Assembly: GCF_014696875.1 (NCBI RefSeq)
Contig: NZ_JACJQV010000187.1
Span: 1-32,929 of the forward strand
Direction: 5' to 3'
Length of the DNA: 32,929 bases
Origin: Microcystis wesenbergii FACHB-1317
GTDB taxonomy: Bacteria; Cyanobacteriota; Cyanobacteriia; Cyanobacteriales; Microcystaceae
The position numbers were made by a program, and so were the translations under genes. The notes under the pieces are model-generated. The model saw nothing but the letters and a program-made list of their open reading frames with translations. It searched no databases and was not told the DNA's origin. Of the stretch, positions 1 through 7,351 are shown in pieces; position 1 is the stretch's first letter, and the number at the start of each line of letters is the position of its first letter.

Positions 1-335
1 AAAGACTTAATAGAAGGGATTGAATTGGCTATGTTAGAAGTTACTCAAAAAGATATTCGCAATTGGTTTACTCACTGTTGCTACTGTACCTCATAAGTCA
101 GAGAATTGCTATATTATCCGTGTTAGTGAAAAGAGAAATTACCGTAATAATAGACGAAACAGGGGATAAGAAGAAAGGAAAAACGACAGATTATGTGAAA
201 AGACAATACATCGGAAATATCGGAAAAGTAGAGAACGGGATTGTGAGTGTCAACCCATAATGGGTTGATTGAAGGTATGACCATCCCGTTAATAAGCGAG
301 TTCTACAAACCAAAAGAAAGATTAAAAGAAGGAGA
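1..335 (+). pseudogene. IS701-type transposase, 5' fragment (frameshifted, cut by window edge)
   Basis: This is the front part of a DDE transposase of the IS701 group. The clearest piece is IDETGDKKKGKTTDYVKRQY at about 148-207, which contains the first catalytic Asp region. The reading frame changes at least twice: the frame open from base 1 (ending WFTHCCYCTS) stops at 97-99, the next frame runs to a stop at 258-260, and the text GLIEGMTIPL resumes from about 259 in the first frame. The copy is therefore dead. It is broken off at 335 by the IS630-type element. The later parts of the same gene lie at 1290-1533 and 1761-2232. The family assignment is by recognised motifs. Confidence 0.8.
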
Positions 336-1289
336 TATAGTCATTTCAAATAATTGTGAGACAAGTGAAAAATAAGGTAAAATAAGGAGAAACGAGCAAC
401 CCATACAGAAAAATGTCCTATAGTCTAGACTTGAGAAAAAAGGTAATCGATTATGTAGAGAATGGAGGAAGCATAACTAAAGCTGCCGCTCTATTTAAGA
501 TAGGGAGAGCAACAATATATAGATGGCTGAGTAGGGAAGAAGGGTCAGCAACAAAGGTAAAACACCGTCAGAGAAAGCTGGACTGGAAAGCACTAGAAAG
601 AGATGTCCAAGAAAATCCCGAAGCAAGATTAAGAGATAGAGCCGAGAAGTTTGGAGTGAGACCAAGTGCCATTTGCTATGCCTTAAAAAAAATGGAAATC
701 ACCAGAAAAAAGAAAGAACTTCGTTATAGAGAAAGAAACCGAGAAGAAAGAATAAAATATTATAAAACCCTGAGAGAATTGATTAAAATATATGGTGGTA
801 AAAGCCTTGTATTTATTGATGAGTCTGGGTTTGAATAATTTCAAGACTGTCTTTATGCCTGGTCAAAAAAAGGGAAGAAAGTCTTTGGAGATAGACAAGG
901 AAAACGAGGAAAAAGAGAGAACCTTGTTCCTGGGAGAAGAAAGGGGAAAAAAGACTTGATTGCACCAATGATATTTACGAGAAGCCTGACTGCGGAAGGC
1001 TTTGAAGGCTGGTTATCTTTATATTTATTGCCCTCTTTAACCATGACATCAATATTAATTATGGATAATGCACCAATTCATCGGAAGACAGTGATTAGAC
1101 AACTGGTAGAGGAAGCAGGTCATCAGGTAGTGTTTTTGCCAACATACTCTCCTGACTTAAATGATATCGAGCATGATTTTAGTGCATTAAAGAGAGCGAG
1201 AATGTATGCTCCTGTGGGTACATCCCTTGATGAAATTATTCGTACTTATTGTGTCGCCTAGCGTCTCGTTCTTATTTGAAATAACTATA
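336..1289 (+). mobile_element. IS630-type insertion sequence, 954 bp
   Basis: The two ends form imperfect terminal inverted repeats: 336-362 (TATAGTCATTTCAAATAA then GAGAC) matches the complement of 1263-1289 at 22 of 27 positions. Each end starts with TA, the target duplicated by IS630/Tc1-mariner elements. The only gene inside is the transposase at 413-1261. It sits inside an IS701-type transposase gene, and about 45 codons expected between the two flanking pieces appear to be missing, so insertion was accompanied or followed by a deletion at the site. Confidence 0.8.
413..1261 (+). pseudogene. IS630 family transposase with one in-frame stop
   Basis: The N-terminus MSYSLDLRKKVIDYVENGG followed by an ITKAAALFKIGRATIYRW segment is the helix-turn-helix region of IS630-type transposases. 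The DDE core is complete: FIDESGF carries the first Asp, IMDNAPIH the second, and DLNDIEHDFSALKR the Glu (family consensus is close to SPDLNPIE). A single TAA at 836-838, directly after FIDESGFE, interrupts the frame; the same frame then continues without a break to the stop at 1259-1261. No indel is needed, so one base change explains the break. The protein would be about 281 residues with the stop read through, close to full family length. Without readthrough it lacks most of the catalytic domain and should be inactive. Confidence 0.85.
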
Positions 1290-1533
1290 GAATATGCGGT
1301 AGCGATTCGGAGCAACCACTCGTTACTAATGGGACCTGGGCAGAGAGTCCGAAGAAATCGATGGCATATTTTTGACCGTATTCATAGTGATGGAGAGAGA
1401 GAGAAACGGTATATTAGAGAGATAATTTGGGGAAAAAGAAGGAAGTTAAGATACTGGGAGATCACGACAGATAAAGAGACGATATCCGAGGAAACGACCT
1501 GGTATGTCATGACGAGAATCGAGTGTCTAAGTG
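1290..1533 (+). pseudogene. IS701-type transposase, middle fragment
   Basis: This fragment continues the transposase interrupted at 335. The text YAVAIRSNHSLLMGPGQRVR, then RYIREIIWGKRRKLRYW and TWYVMTRIE, is the central part of the DDE domain. It begins immediately after the right end of the IS630-type element and ends where the 227-bp MITE begins. If the MITE and one copy of its AAGTG target duplication are removed, the reading frame joins perfectly to the next fragment (ECLS joined to VEEVGNIYGE). That shows the MITE arrived while the gene was still in this form. Confidence 0.82.
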
Positions 1534-1760
1534 GGGTCTGCTGAAAAAGTTTTTCCTGGGGGTAGGAGTCGGTCGTCTCCGAGTCAGTAGCCGGTCGTTT
1601 CAGGCTTTGTTGCCCTTGTTTTTTGTACCAAGCGATGTACTACAAGAAGGATAATGCAAGGTTTTTGAAAGTCCCAATCCTATTTTCTTGCACTAACATC
1701 GGACTTTAACAGGTCAAAAGCTTTATTTTAAAAGGGTTTTACCATTATTCAGCCAGCCCT
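1534..1760 (+). mobile_element. 227-bp MITE, copy A
   Basis: This is a non-coding element with imperfect terminal repeats: GGGTCTGCTGAAAAAG on the left and the complement AGGGCTGGCTGAATAATG on the right. It is flanked by an exact 5-bp direct repeat AAGTG (1529-1533 and 1761-1765), a target-site duplication. It carries an internal copy of AGTCAGTAGCCGGTCGT. A nearly identical copy lies inverted at 32591-32816, and a longer relative with the same ends and a 5-bp duplication lies at 21230-21747. No transposase is encoded, so it would have to be moved in trans. Confidence 0.85.
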
Positions 1761-2232
1761 AAGTGTTGAAGAAGTGGGCAATATTTACGGGGAGAGGACG
1801 TGGGTAGAGTACGGTTTCCGGCAAAGTAAAAACGAATTCGGATGGTCAGATTATCGTCTAACCCATTATAGCGACATCGAAAAATGGTGGGAGCTAGTCA
1901 TGAGTGTGTACCTAATGGTTAGCCTTCAAGGGTCAGTTTTTCAAGAGCGAGAGCAAAAAGAAAATCGGTCATCCGACCAGAAAACGGCCAGAGCAATTGC
2001 GAGCACTCATCCTTGGTGGTCTCTAGGGAAAGGAGGTCAAGATAACCTAAACAATATTCGATTATTTATTGAGCCTTTCGGTTACTTGAATCGTTTAAAA
2101 TCTTGGCTCTGTGTTTTCTTTACTCCTCGACTAATTCACTACTTTTCTTTTCTATATACCCAAATTAATCGATTTATCAATTCCCTATTAGAGTTCGTTT
2201 TTCCCTGTCATTTCTGTCTTCCCGTTCCCTAG
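1761..2232 (+). pseudogene. IS701-type transposase, 3' fragment
   Basis: This is the C-terminal part of the same transposase. The text EEVGNIYGERTWVEYGFRQS, followed by KNEFGWSDYRLTHYSDIEKWW, carries the catalytic Glu region (WVEYGF) and the conserved tail of the IS4/IS701 group. It is open to the stop at 2230-2232. The last 40 or so residues are rich in Phe, Leu and Ile and may be partly altered. It abuts an IS982 remnant at 2234. The gene cannot be expressed as one protein because of the two insertions and the upstream frameshifts. Confidence 0.82.
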
Positions 2233-2233
2233 A

Positions 2234-2401
2234 GTGACAGAAGAGGGATATAAACGCCAGGTAATTGAAACGAGTGGTAGCTTGCTATCCCAGCTTTTAC
2301 CCAAATCTATTCATGCTGTTACTGCTAAAGGGTTTGAGCTTAAAGTAATGCTTTTTGTTCTTGCTTTTAGTGTTAATCTATGGGTGGCAACTTAGGTTAT
2401 T
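2234..2401 (+). pseudogene. IS982 family transposase, 3' tail with right terminal repeat
   Basis: One frame from 2234 to the stop at 2393-2395 reads TEEGYKRQVIETSGSLL, then LLPKSIHAVTAKGFELKVM and FVLAFSVNLWVAT. This is the C-terminal end of an IS982-type transposase. The stop lies inside the terminal repeat TATGGGTGGCAACTTAGGTT (2380-2399), which is the partner of the repeat at 5977-6003. Only about 54 codons remain, so the element was truncated at 2233. The other IS982 piece in the window (5741-6003) points the opposite way, so the two need not come from one copy. Confidence 0.75.
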
Positions 2402-2782
2402 TATTTGCATAACAATTCCCGAAGAGCCATAAAAAATCTAGGTAGTTGTGATTTTGATTAAATCTTTCTCGCACTTGATAATAATAGTTTGCTCCTTTTT
2501 CTTTGAGTAAGTTGCCATTTTCTTCGAGTCGAGAAATTCTTTAACAAGATTAGGGTTGATCTGCTGATTTTTTAGGTCATTGTAGAAGTTAATTATATGA
2601 ATATTGGCATCAGCAAGTAAGGCCTTTTTGGGTTGTAAATTAAAAGCTACCACTTCCGAACCACAAAAGGGTTCTATCCAGCGATCAAAGTTTTGATGAT
2701 CTGCTAAACTTTTGATTGATGATACCAGTTTATTTTTGATACCTTGACATTTAATCGGGGGAACAATGACGGCTGTTTTCAT
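2397..2782 (-). pseudogene. D12-class DNA adenine methylase fragment (Dam-like), frameshifted and 3'-truncated
   Basis: The start reads MKTAVIVPPIKCQGIKNKLV, then WIEPFCGSEVVAFNLQPKKA. The PPIKCQGIK...K and EPFCGSG-like motifs are the SAM-binding N-terminus of the Dam/D12 class of N6-adenine methyltransferases (the second Gly of the FxGxG motif is Glu here). After about residue 87 the frame shifts. In the other frame the text GNLLKEKGANYYYQVRERFN continues the family, up to LDFLWLFGN and a stop at 2397-2399. The cause is visible: a 5-bp tandem duplication TCGAG-TCGAG at 2524-2533. The DPPY catalytic motif and the C-terminal half are absent because IS982 sequence begins here. It starts 17 bp after the antitoxin-like gene, in the same direction. 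Confidence 0.8.
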
Positions 2783-2799
2783 TAAAAACTAATAGAGAA

Positions 2800-3198
2800 T
2801 TAAATGAATACAGCGGGGGAAACATTGAAAATCTCTCCTAAAATTTTACCTTGAGCTTTACTAATCGATCGCTTGCCATTAACAATCTCAGAAACCACCC
2901 CCTTAGAACCAATTTTACCAACTAAATCAGCTTGTTTCATGTTGTTAGCTCCCATTAAGTGTAATAATACTTCCTGCGGTGAAGCTGGTTCGGGTTGAGG
3001 TTGTTTGGCATCAAAATCCTTAATAATTGTCGCCATTAATTTAACCATCGCGGTTTCTTCTGGTAGTCGATCCTGTTTACTAATTAGATTAAGCAGAAGA
3101 TGACGAGCTTGCTCATATTCTTCCTCATTTTCAATAATCTTGGGTTGAAATTTAGTCAACAGTTGATTATCAATATTTTGGTCAAGTGCTAGGGTCAT
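2800..3198 (-). CDS. HigA-like antitoxin / XRE-family transcriptional regulator
   Basis: This 132-residue protein has a helical N-terminal half with NEEEYEQARHLLLNLI, typical of HigA-type antitoxins. Its C-terminal helix-turn-helix runs at about residues 76-132 (VLLHLMGANNMKQADLVG, then VVSEIVNGKRSISKAQ and FNVSPAVFI). Such proteins bind DNA and, when paired with a HigB/RelE-type RNase, neutralise it and repress the operon. No toxin gene is present on either side here: hypB ends 47 bp upstream and the methylase remnant follows 17 bp downstream. It is thus an orphan antitoxin or a regulator of the methylase. The ATG at 3198 is the only sensible start. The family is confident; the antitoxin role is inferred. 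Confidence 0.8.
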   Translation of the reverse strand: MTLALDQNIDNQLLTKFQPKIIENEEEYEQARHLLLNLISKQDRLPEETAMVKLMATIIKDFDAKQPQPEPASPQEVLLHLMGANNMKQADLVGKIGSKGVVSEIVNGKRSISKAQGKILGEIFNVSPAVFI

Positions 3199-3245
3199 TG
3201 TTTTTAGGGGTTAGACTGAACTTTTTTGGTGTGTTACTACTTAAC

Positions 3246-4058
3246 TTAAATCAGTGATTTTAACCAACCGTACCAAGCATCTAAACCTTCTCCTGTGGTA
3301 GCGGAAACTTGAAAAACTTTCAGATTGGGATTAACTTGATAGGCGTAATCTAAACAGCGATCGAGGTTAAAATTAACGTAGGGTAGTAGGTCTATTTTTG
3401 TCAAGATCATGACTTGAGAAGCGTGGAACATATAGGGATATTTAATCGGTTTATCCTCCCCTTCGGTGACGGAAAGAATGACGACTTTGGCATTTTCTCC
3501 CAAATCAAATAAAGCAGGACAAACTAGATTACCGACATTTTCGATCATGACTAAAGAATTCATCGGTGGATCGAGTTCGATTAATCCTCTCTCTACCATT
3601 GATGCTTCTAAATGACAACCTGTTCCAGTGTTAATTTGGATAACCTGACAACCGGTTTCACTAATTTTTTGAGCATCATTAGCTGTAGCTTGATCTCCCT
3701 CAATGACACTGATAGGAATAGCGGTTTTTAAATCGGCAATTGTGCGAGTTAACAGGGTAGTTTTTCCCGAACCGGGGGAAGAAACCAGATTAAGAGCAAC
3801 AGTTTTTCTCCCCTTCAACCAACCGCGATTTTGTGCCGCTAATAGATTATTTTTTGCCAGCAGATTTTGCTCAACTTGGAGAATATTACCATGAATTTGA
3901 GCGTGAATTTCCGCGGGATGATGGGGATGCTCATGCTCGTGATCGTGATGGCTATGACTAATAACAGTACCATCGGCTAAAATATGTTCATGGGTTCCCG
4001 TTTGCGGATTAGTTACCGTTACTTCCGAGTTATCAGAACAACCACAGGTTACACACAT
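3246..4058 (-). CDS. hypB: hydrogenase nickel incorporation GTPase HypB
   Basis: HypB is a GTPase that stores and hands over nickel during [NiFe]-hydrogenase maturation, working with HypA. The 270-residue protein starts with MCVTCGCS, the N-terminal metal-binding cysteine motif. A histidine-rich stretch follows at about residues 35-53 (HSHHDHEHEHPHH) for nickel storage. The P-loop SPGSGKTT is at 94-101, and EGD at 120-122. TGTGCHLE at 144-151 carries the Cys/His of the inter-subunit metal site, and a TKIDLLPY element serves guanine recognition. Length and order are those of a complete protein. Its start overlaps the end of hypA by 10 bp, so the two are translationally coupled. No hydrogenase structural gene is present in the window, so the client enzyme must lie elsewhere. 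Confidence 0.95.
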   Translation of the reverse strand: MCVTCGCSDNSEVTVTNPQTGTHEHILADGTVISHSHHDHEHEHPHHPAEIHAQIHGNILQVEQNLLAKNNLLAAQNRGWLKGRKTVALNLVSSPGSGKTTLLTRTIADLKTAIPISVIEGDQATANDAQKISETGCQVIQINTGTGCHLEASMVERGLIELDPPMNSLVMIENVGNLVCPALFDLGENAKVVILSVTEGEDKPIKYPYMFHASQVMILTKIDLLPYVNFNLDRCLDYAYQVNPNLKVFQVSATTGEGLDAWYGWLKSLI

Positions 4059-4393
4059 AAGGATTCTGTCTCCAACGATTTGAGATTTAATTCTTGACCC
4101 TGTAAAATGACTATATTGCGACTACCACATCGATCGCAGATGCCGTAGGGATATTCTAGTTCTAGCTCATTTCCGCAATCTTGGCACTGTCCTAAACCAG
4201 AAATTTCCAGAATCTCTAACATCGCCCCCTCTATATTAGTACCTTGACAACAGGTATCAAAACAAAAAGCGATCGATTCTGGCATAATTGCCGTTAGTTT
4301 ACCAATCTCCAACACCACGCGCTTAACTTTCATTCCTCGCGAATGTTCTAAAGCAAGTTCAATAATATTTTGGGTAATTCCTAGTTCGTGCAT
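4049..4393 (-). CDS. hypA: hydrogenase/urease nickel incorporation protein HypA
   Basis: HypA is a small nickel metallochaperone that delivers Ni to hydrogenase (and in some organisms urease) together with HypB. The 114-residue protein begins MHELGIT; the N-terminal Met-His-Glu is the nickel site. A structural zinc site is formed by two CxxC pairs, C70/C73 (CQDCG) and C86/C89 (CDRCG). The length is the family norm. It is the first gene of a minus-strand run hypA-hypB-antitoxin-methylase. Immediately upstream is a block of heptamer tandem repeats (4397-4449) in the place where a promoter would be, and I see no convincing promoter there. Confidence 0.95.
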   Translation of the reverse strand: MHELGITQNIIELALEHSRGMKVKRVVLEIGKLTAIMPESIAFCFDTCCQGTNIEGAMLEILEISGLGQCQDCGNELELEYPYGICDRCGSRNIVILQGQELNLKSLETESLCV

Positions 4394-4396
4394 TTT

Positions 4397-4449
4397 CAGT
4401 GATCAGTTATCAGTGATCAGTGATCAGTTATCAGTTATCAGTTATCAGT
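4397..4449 (+). repeat. heptamer tandem repeat (STRR-like), CAGTKAT units
   Basis: Seven consecutive 7-bp units, CAGTGAT or CAGTTAT, run from 4397, followed by a broken eighth. Short tandem heptamers of this type are common in cyanobacterial intergenic DNA. The block begins 4 bp upstream of the hypA start codon, so it occupies its 5' leader. Related heptamers occur at 7972-8010 and 17249-17272. Confidence 0.85.
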
Positions 4450-4505
4450 GGGGAGCATCTCACTTTGGCCATAAGTAGAAATACTTAATAAGATCAATAA
4501 AAAAG

Positions 4506-5740
4506 TTAAAAAAGAGAACCATTCAGATAGGCACAACGATGACGAAGGACTTGCGGTACATTGCCAGAATTCCAACTCGCACCAGTAATTTTGAGACGAA
4601 AACCAATTTGTTTCACTTGAGATGACCCGGAGCCAGAACCAAGAGAAATCTCCTCTTTCTGAAAATAATCATAATTGATAATTCGATGTTTATGCTTGTT
4701 CAAATAAATGATAAAATTCTCAACTTTTGGCTCTCTCGGGTTTGGTGGGTAAAATGTATTCTAAGATACAGTTCTGCTGGCGAGCCAGTGGAACGAACCA
4801 GAAAGACACAAAGGACACAAAGATCGATCGCTCCTATATAAGTTAAACTGGTCGCAACGCGCTCGCTACGCGAGATCACACAAAGAATAAGAGAGCCAAC
4901 TTTTGAACCTGAGCATCCCTCAAAACATGAGATAGAATCTTTTACTTTACCTTGCCAGAGAAGAGACTTGACCTCCTCTATTCCCTGGAATGACTCCCCA
5001 ACTTTATAGAGGTTTTCCATTAAATGATACCAGTCCAAAATCTCAAGGCGTTGCTCTTTTTCTCCTATCTCACGAAATAAGTTCCAGATACCATCATGCC
5101 CATCCCCTAAACAAACTAAAGGATTAGCCAAAACTTGAGAATTCACGAAATCTAATAAAGCTGAGTTATCTTGAAAAAAGGCAGCTACCCCCAATTGGTG
5201 AAAACTCACTCCTTGATAATCACGCCCAATTAAGGGTTCCCCCTTGGCAGTTCTGAGTCGTACCTTCCCACCATCTATGCTCATTTCTTCCACTTCTGTG
5301 TTAGAGGATAATTCTTCAAAATGATAGCGATGTACAAGGCGTTGCCGCGTGCTGTGAGAAACAGCAATTCCTGTCAATGATTTGATTTTCTTCTCTGCTT
5401 TTTCATCTCTATTCATCGCCGCTCAGTAGTAAACAGTGCTTCTCTAAGATATGACTCATCTGAGTTCGAGGCTTTATTTCTAATCTCTTTGCTTGTTTTT
5501 CTGTAATGGGTAATTCCCCCAAAATACTTTTTACTGTTCGGAGCCTACTGCCAGTTTCTTCGGTACTTGTTTTGACAAAAAAATACCGATTTCTGGGTTG
5601 ACATACTGAATCATTAAGTCTCTAACCGTTACCTCTATTTCTCCCAAGTTATTAATTTTTTTAACTTGAGATTGTTTATAGAGACATTCTGCCAACTCTT
5701 GAGATAAGTCTTGAATCCTTTGTTCATTTTCTGATCACTC
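4506..5740 (-). pseudogene. ISKra4-type transposase, decayed and interrupted by a MITE
   Basis: Read on the minus strand the pieces are EIEVTVRDLMIQYVNPEIGI (frame 1), then LPITEKQAKRLEIKPRTQM (frame 2), then EEMSIDGGKVRLRTAKGEP, PLVCLGDGHDGIWNLF and LEILDWYHLMENLYKVG (frame 3). The last piece is EISLGSGSGSS followed by NVPQVLRHRCAYLNG. DGGKVR, GDGHDGIWN and DWYHL are the DDE-region signatures of ISKra4-type transposases. There are at least two frameshifts (near 5560 and 5415), and a 169-bp MITE sits at 4729-4897. Removing the MITE and one copy of its target repeat rejoins the last two pieces in frame (GCSGSK to VENFIIYLNKH). The gene is broken at about 5740, where IS982 sequence begins. Confidence 0.82.
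4729..4897 (-). mobile_element. 169-bp MITE inside the ISKra4-type gene
   Basis: The element has 8-bp perfect inverted ends, GGCTCTCT (4729-4736) and AGAGAGCC (4890-4897), and is flanked by an exact direct repeat AACTTTT (4722-4728 and 4898-4904; 8 bp if the preceding C is counted). Its interior includes an inverted GCGCTCGCTACGCGA-type stretch and no gene. The precise restoration of the host reading frame on removal confirms the boundaries. The right end reads, complemented, GGCTCT-CT-TTCTTTGTGTGAT. A similar string, GGCTCTTCTCTACTTTGTG, lies at about 17520, possibly a relic of the same family. Confidence 0.8.
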
Positions 5741-6003
5741 GGAATATACTGTGGTTGTGACATTGCTTTTCTCCCTTTCTCAAAATTGCCACTGTCATAC
5801 AGGGTGGCAACTATAGCTGTGGTCATCACTTCCGCATCGCTGATCTGTTGCTGTGAATCCTCTTGATGATTCATGGCTTTGAGAATGTCGTCACAAAGGC
5901 AATAAATCGCTATAATCTCATCCTTCATTTTTTTGGCTGCTACTCGTCTTTTATCTTTTGTAGCAGCTTTTTTTGCTTAATCCCATAGGTAGCAACCTAG
6001 GTT
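5741..6003 (-). pseudogene. IS982 family transposase, 5' fragment with left terminal repeat
   Basis: From the ATG at 5928 on the minus strand the text is MKDEIIAIYCLCDDILKAM, then SQQQISDAEVMTTAIVATL and SQPQYIPSD. This is the N-terminal domain of IS982-type transposases. After about residue 65 the sequence becomes that of the ISKra4 gene in another frame, so the element was cut at about 5740. The terminal repeat at 5977-6003 (complement AACCTAGGTTGCTACCTATG) matches the repeat at 2380-2399 in inverted form. No catalytic core remains. Confidence 0.78.
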
Positions 6004-6190
6004 AACTATTGACTAATAGCTATTCTCGGCGGGGGAATCAAGATTCCTTGACTCTCTTGGCTGCTAATGAGTTGAAGCCTTTGTCACTTTCTGATAACCC
6101 TCAGACCGACTAACTGTATACTAGGCTATAAGATTTGCTTAAAAATCTTCAGACCATGCCGAACTATTGACAGTACAGCGATCGCCAAAT
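6004..6190. other. leader region upstream of ndhA
   Basis: This stretch lies between the IS982 terminal repeat and the ndhA start. It must hold the promoter or leader of the ndh operon unless the operon is read from further upstream. A TATACT at about 6117 and a CTATAA at about 6125 could be -10 elements, but neither has a good -35 at the right distance. An in-frame TTG at 6167 could extend ndhA by eight codons; the ATG at 6191 gives the usual N-terminus. Confidence 0.4.
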
Positions 6191-7309
6191 ATGAATCAAG
6201 GCATAGATTTACAAGAAAGTTTCATTAAATCCCTAACAGACTTGGGATTAAGTGGAGGACTGGCTAAAGCGATTTGGATGCCTTTACCCATGTTCCTGAT
6301 GATTATTGCCGCCACAGTGGGGGTTTTAGTCTGCGTCTGGTTAGAAAGAAAAATTTCCGCCGCCGTCCAACAGCGTATCGGGCCGGAATACGCAGGACCC
6401 TTGGGCGTTTTACAACCGGTCGCCGACGGTCTGAAATTAGTCTTTAAAGAAGATGTCGTCCCCGCTAAAGCTGACCCTTGGTTATTCCTCTTCGGGCCGA
6501 TTTTGGTGGTGATGCCGGTGTTTGTCTCCTATCTCATCGTCCCCTTCGGTCAAAATCTGGTGATTACTGACCTAAACGTAGGTATCTTTTTATGGATTTC
6601 CTTGTCCAGTATTGCCCCCATTGGCTTATTAATGGCGGGTTATGCCTCAAATAATAAGTATTCCTTACTGGGAGGCCTACGGGCGGCGGCGCAATCGATT
6701 AGTTATGAAATTCCCTTGGCTTTATCGGTATTAGCGATCGCGATGATGTCTAATAGTCTCAGTACCATTGATATTGTCGAACAACAATCCGGTTATGGCA
6801 TTTTAGGCTGGAATATCTGGCGCCAACCGGTGGGGTTTCTGATTTTCTGGATTGCCGCTTTAGCTGAGTGTGAACGTCTGCCTTTCGATTTACCTGAAGC
6901 GGAGGAGGAATTAGTCGCCGGTTATCAAACCGAATACGCGGGGATGAAATTCGCTCTCTTTTATGTGGGTTCCTACGTTAACCTCGTGCTGTCGGCCCTA
7001 GTTTTCGCCGTCCTCTATCTTGGCGGTTGGGAATTTCCTATCCCCGTCAATGCTTTGGCCGGCTGGTTGGGAGTTAGTGAAACCAATCCTTGGCTACAAA
7101 TTATCACCGCTTCCCTAGGGATTACGATGACAGTATTAAAGGCCTATTTCCTCATCTTCATCGCTATTCTCTTGCGTTGGACCGTACCCCGGGTTCGCAT
7201 TGACCAATTACTCGATTTAGGCTGGAAATTCCTCCTACCGGTATCTTTAGTTAACCTACTACTTACCGCCGCCCTAAAACTAGCTTTTCCCTTTGCTTTT
7301 GGCGGTTAA
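6191..7309 (+). CDS. ndhA: NAD(P)H-quinone oxidoreductase subunit 1 (NdhA)
   Basis: NdhA is the membrane subunit at the junction between the peripheral arm and membrane arm of cyanobacterial NDH-1 and helps form the plastoquinone site. The 372-residue protein begins [17 protein letters not shown]. It has about eight membrane helices and the family signatures [20 protein letters not shown] and [20 protein letters not shown], the latter being the conserved acidic loop near the quinone. GTLRVPRVRID-like text ([19 protein letters not shown]) closes the protein. The ATG at 6191 is chosen because it fits homologues; a TTG at 6167 is in frame but less likely. It is followed by ndhI after 42 bp, the first pair in the ndhAIGE operon. 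Nothing in it looks damaged. Confidence 0.97.
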   Translation: MNQGIDLQESFIKSLTDLGLSGGLAKAIWMPLPMFLMIIAATVGVLVCVWLERKISAAVQQRIGPEYAGPLGVLQPVADGLKLVFKEDVVPAKADPWLFLFGPILVVMPVFVSYLIVPFGQNLVITDLNVGIFLWISLSSIAPIGLLMAGYASNNKYSLLGGLRAAAQSISYEIPLALSVLAIAMMSNSLSTIDIVEQQSGYGILGWNIWRQPVGFLIFWIAALAECERLPFDLPEAEEELVAGYQTEYAGMKFALFYVGSYVNLVLSALVFAVLYLGGWEFPIPVNALAGWLGVSETNPWLQIITASLGITMTVLKAYFLIFIAILLRWTVPRVRIDQLLDLGWKFLLPVSLVNLLLTAALKLAFPFAFGG

Positions 7310-7351
7310 TTTCCGTTTTTGTCCTGTTAACCTACTACCCCTCTGACCATC

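Noticed and set aside
3199-3245. Missing HigB/RelE toxin gene next to the antitoxin
   Set aside because: The 47-bp gap on one side and 17-bp gap on the other leave no room; no toxin fragment was seen.
3246-4393. Full hydrogenase gene cluster
   Set aside because: Only hypA and hypB are present; no structural subunits or other hyp genes lie in the window.
4397-4449. CRISPR array
   Set aside because: The repeats are 7 bp with no spacers; they are simple tandem heptamers.
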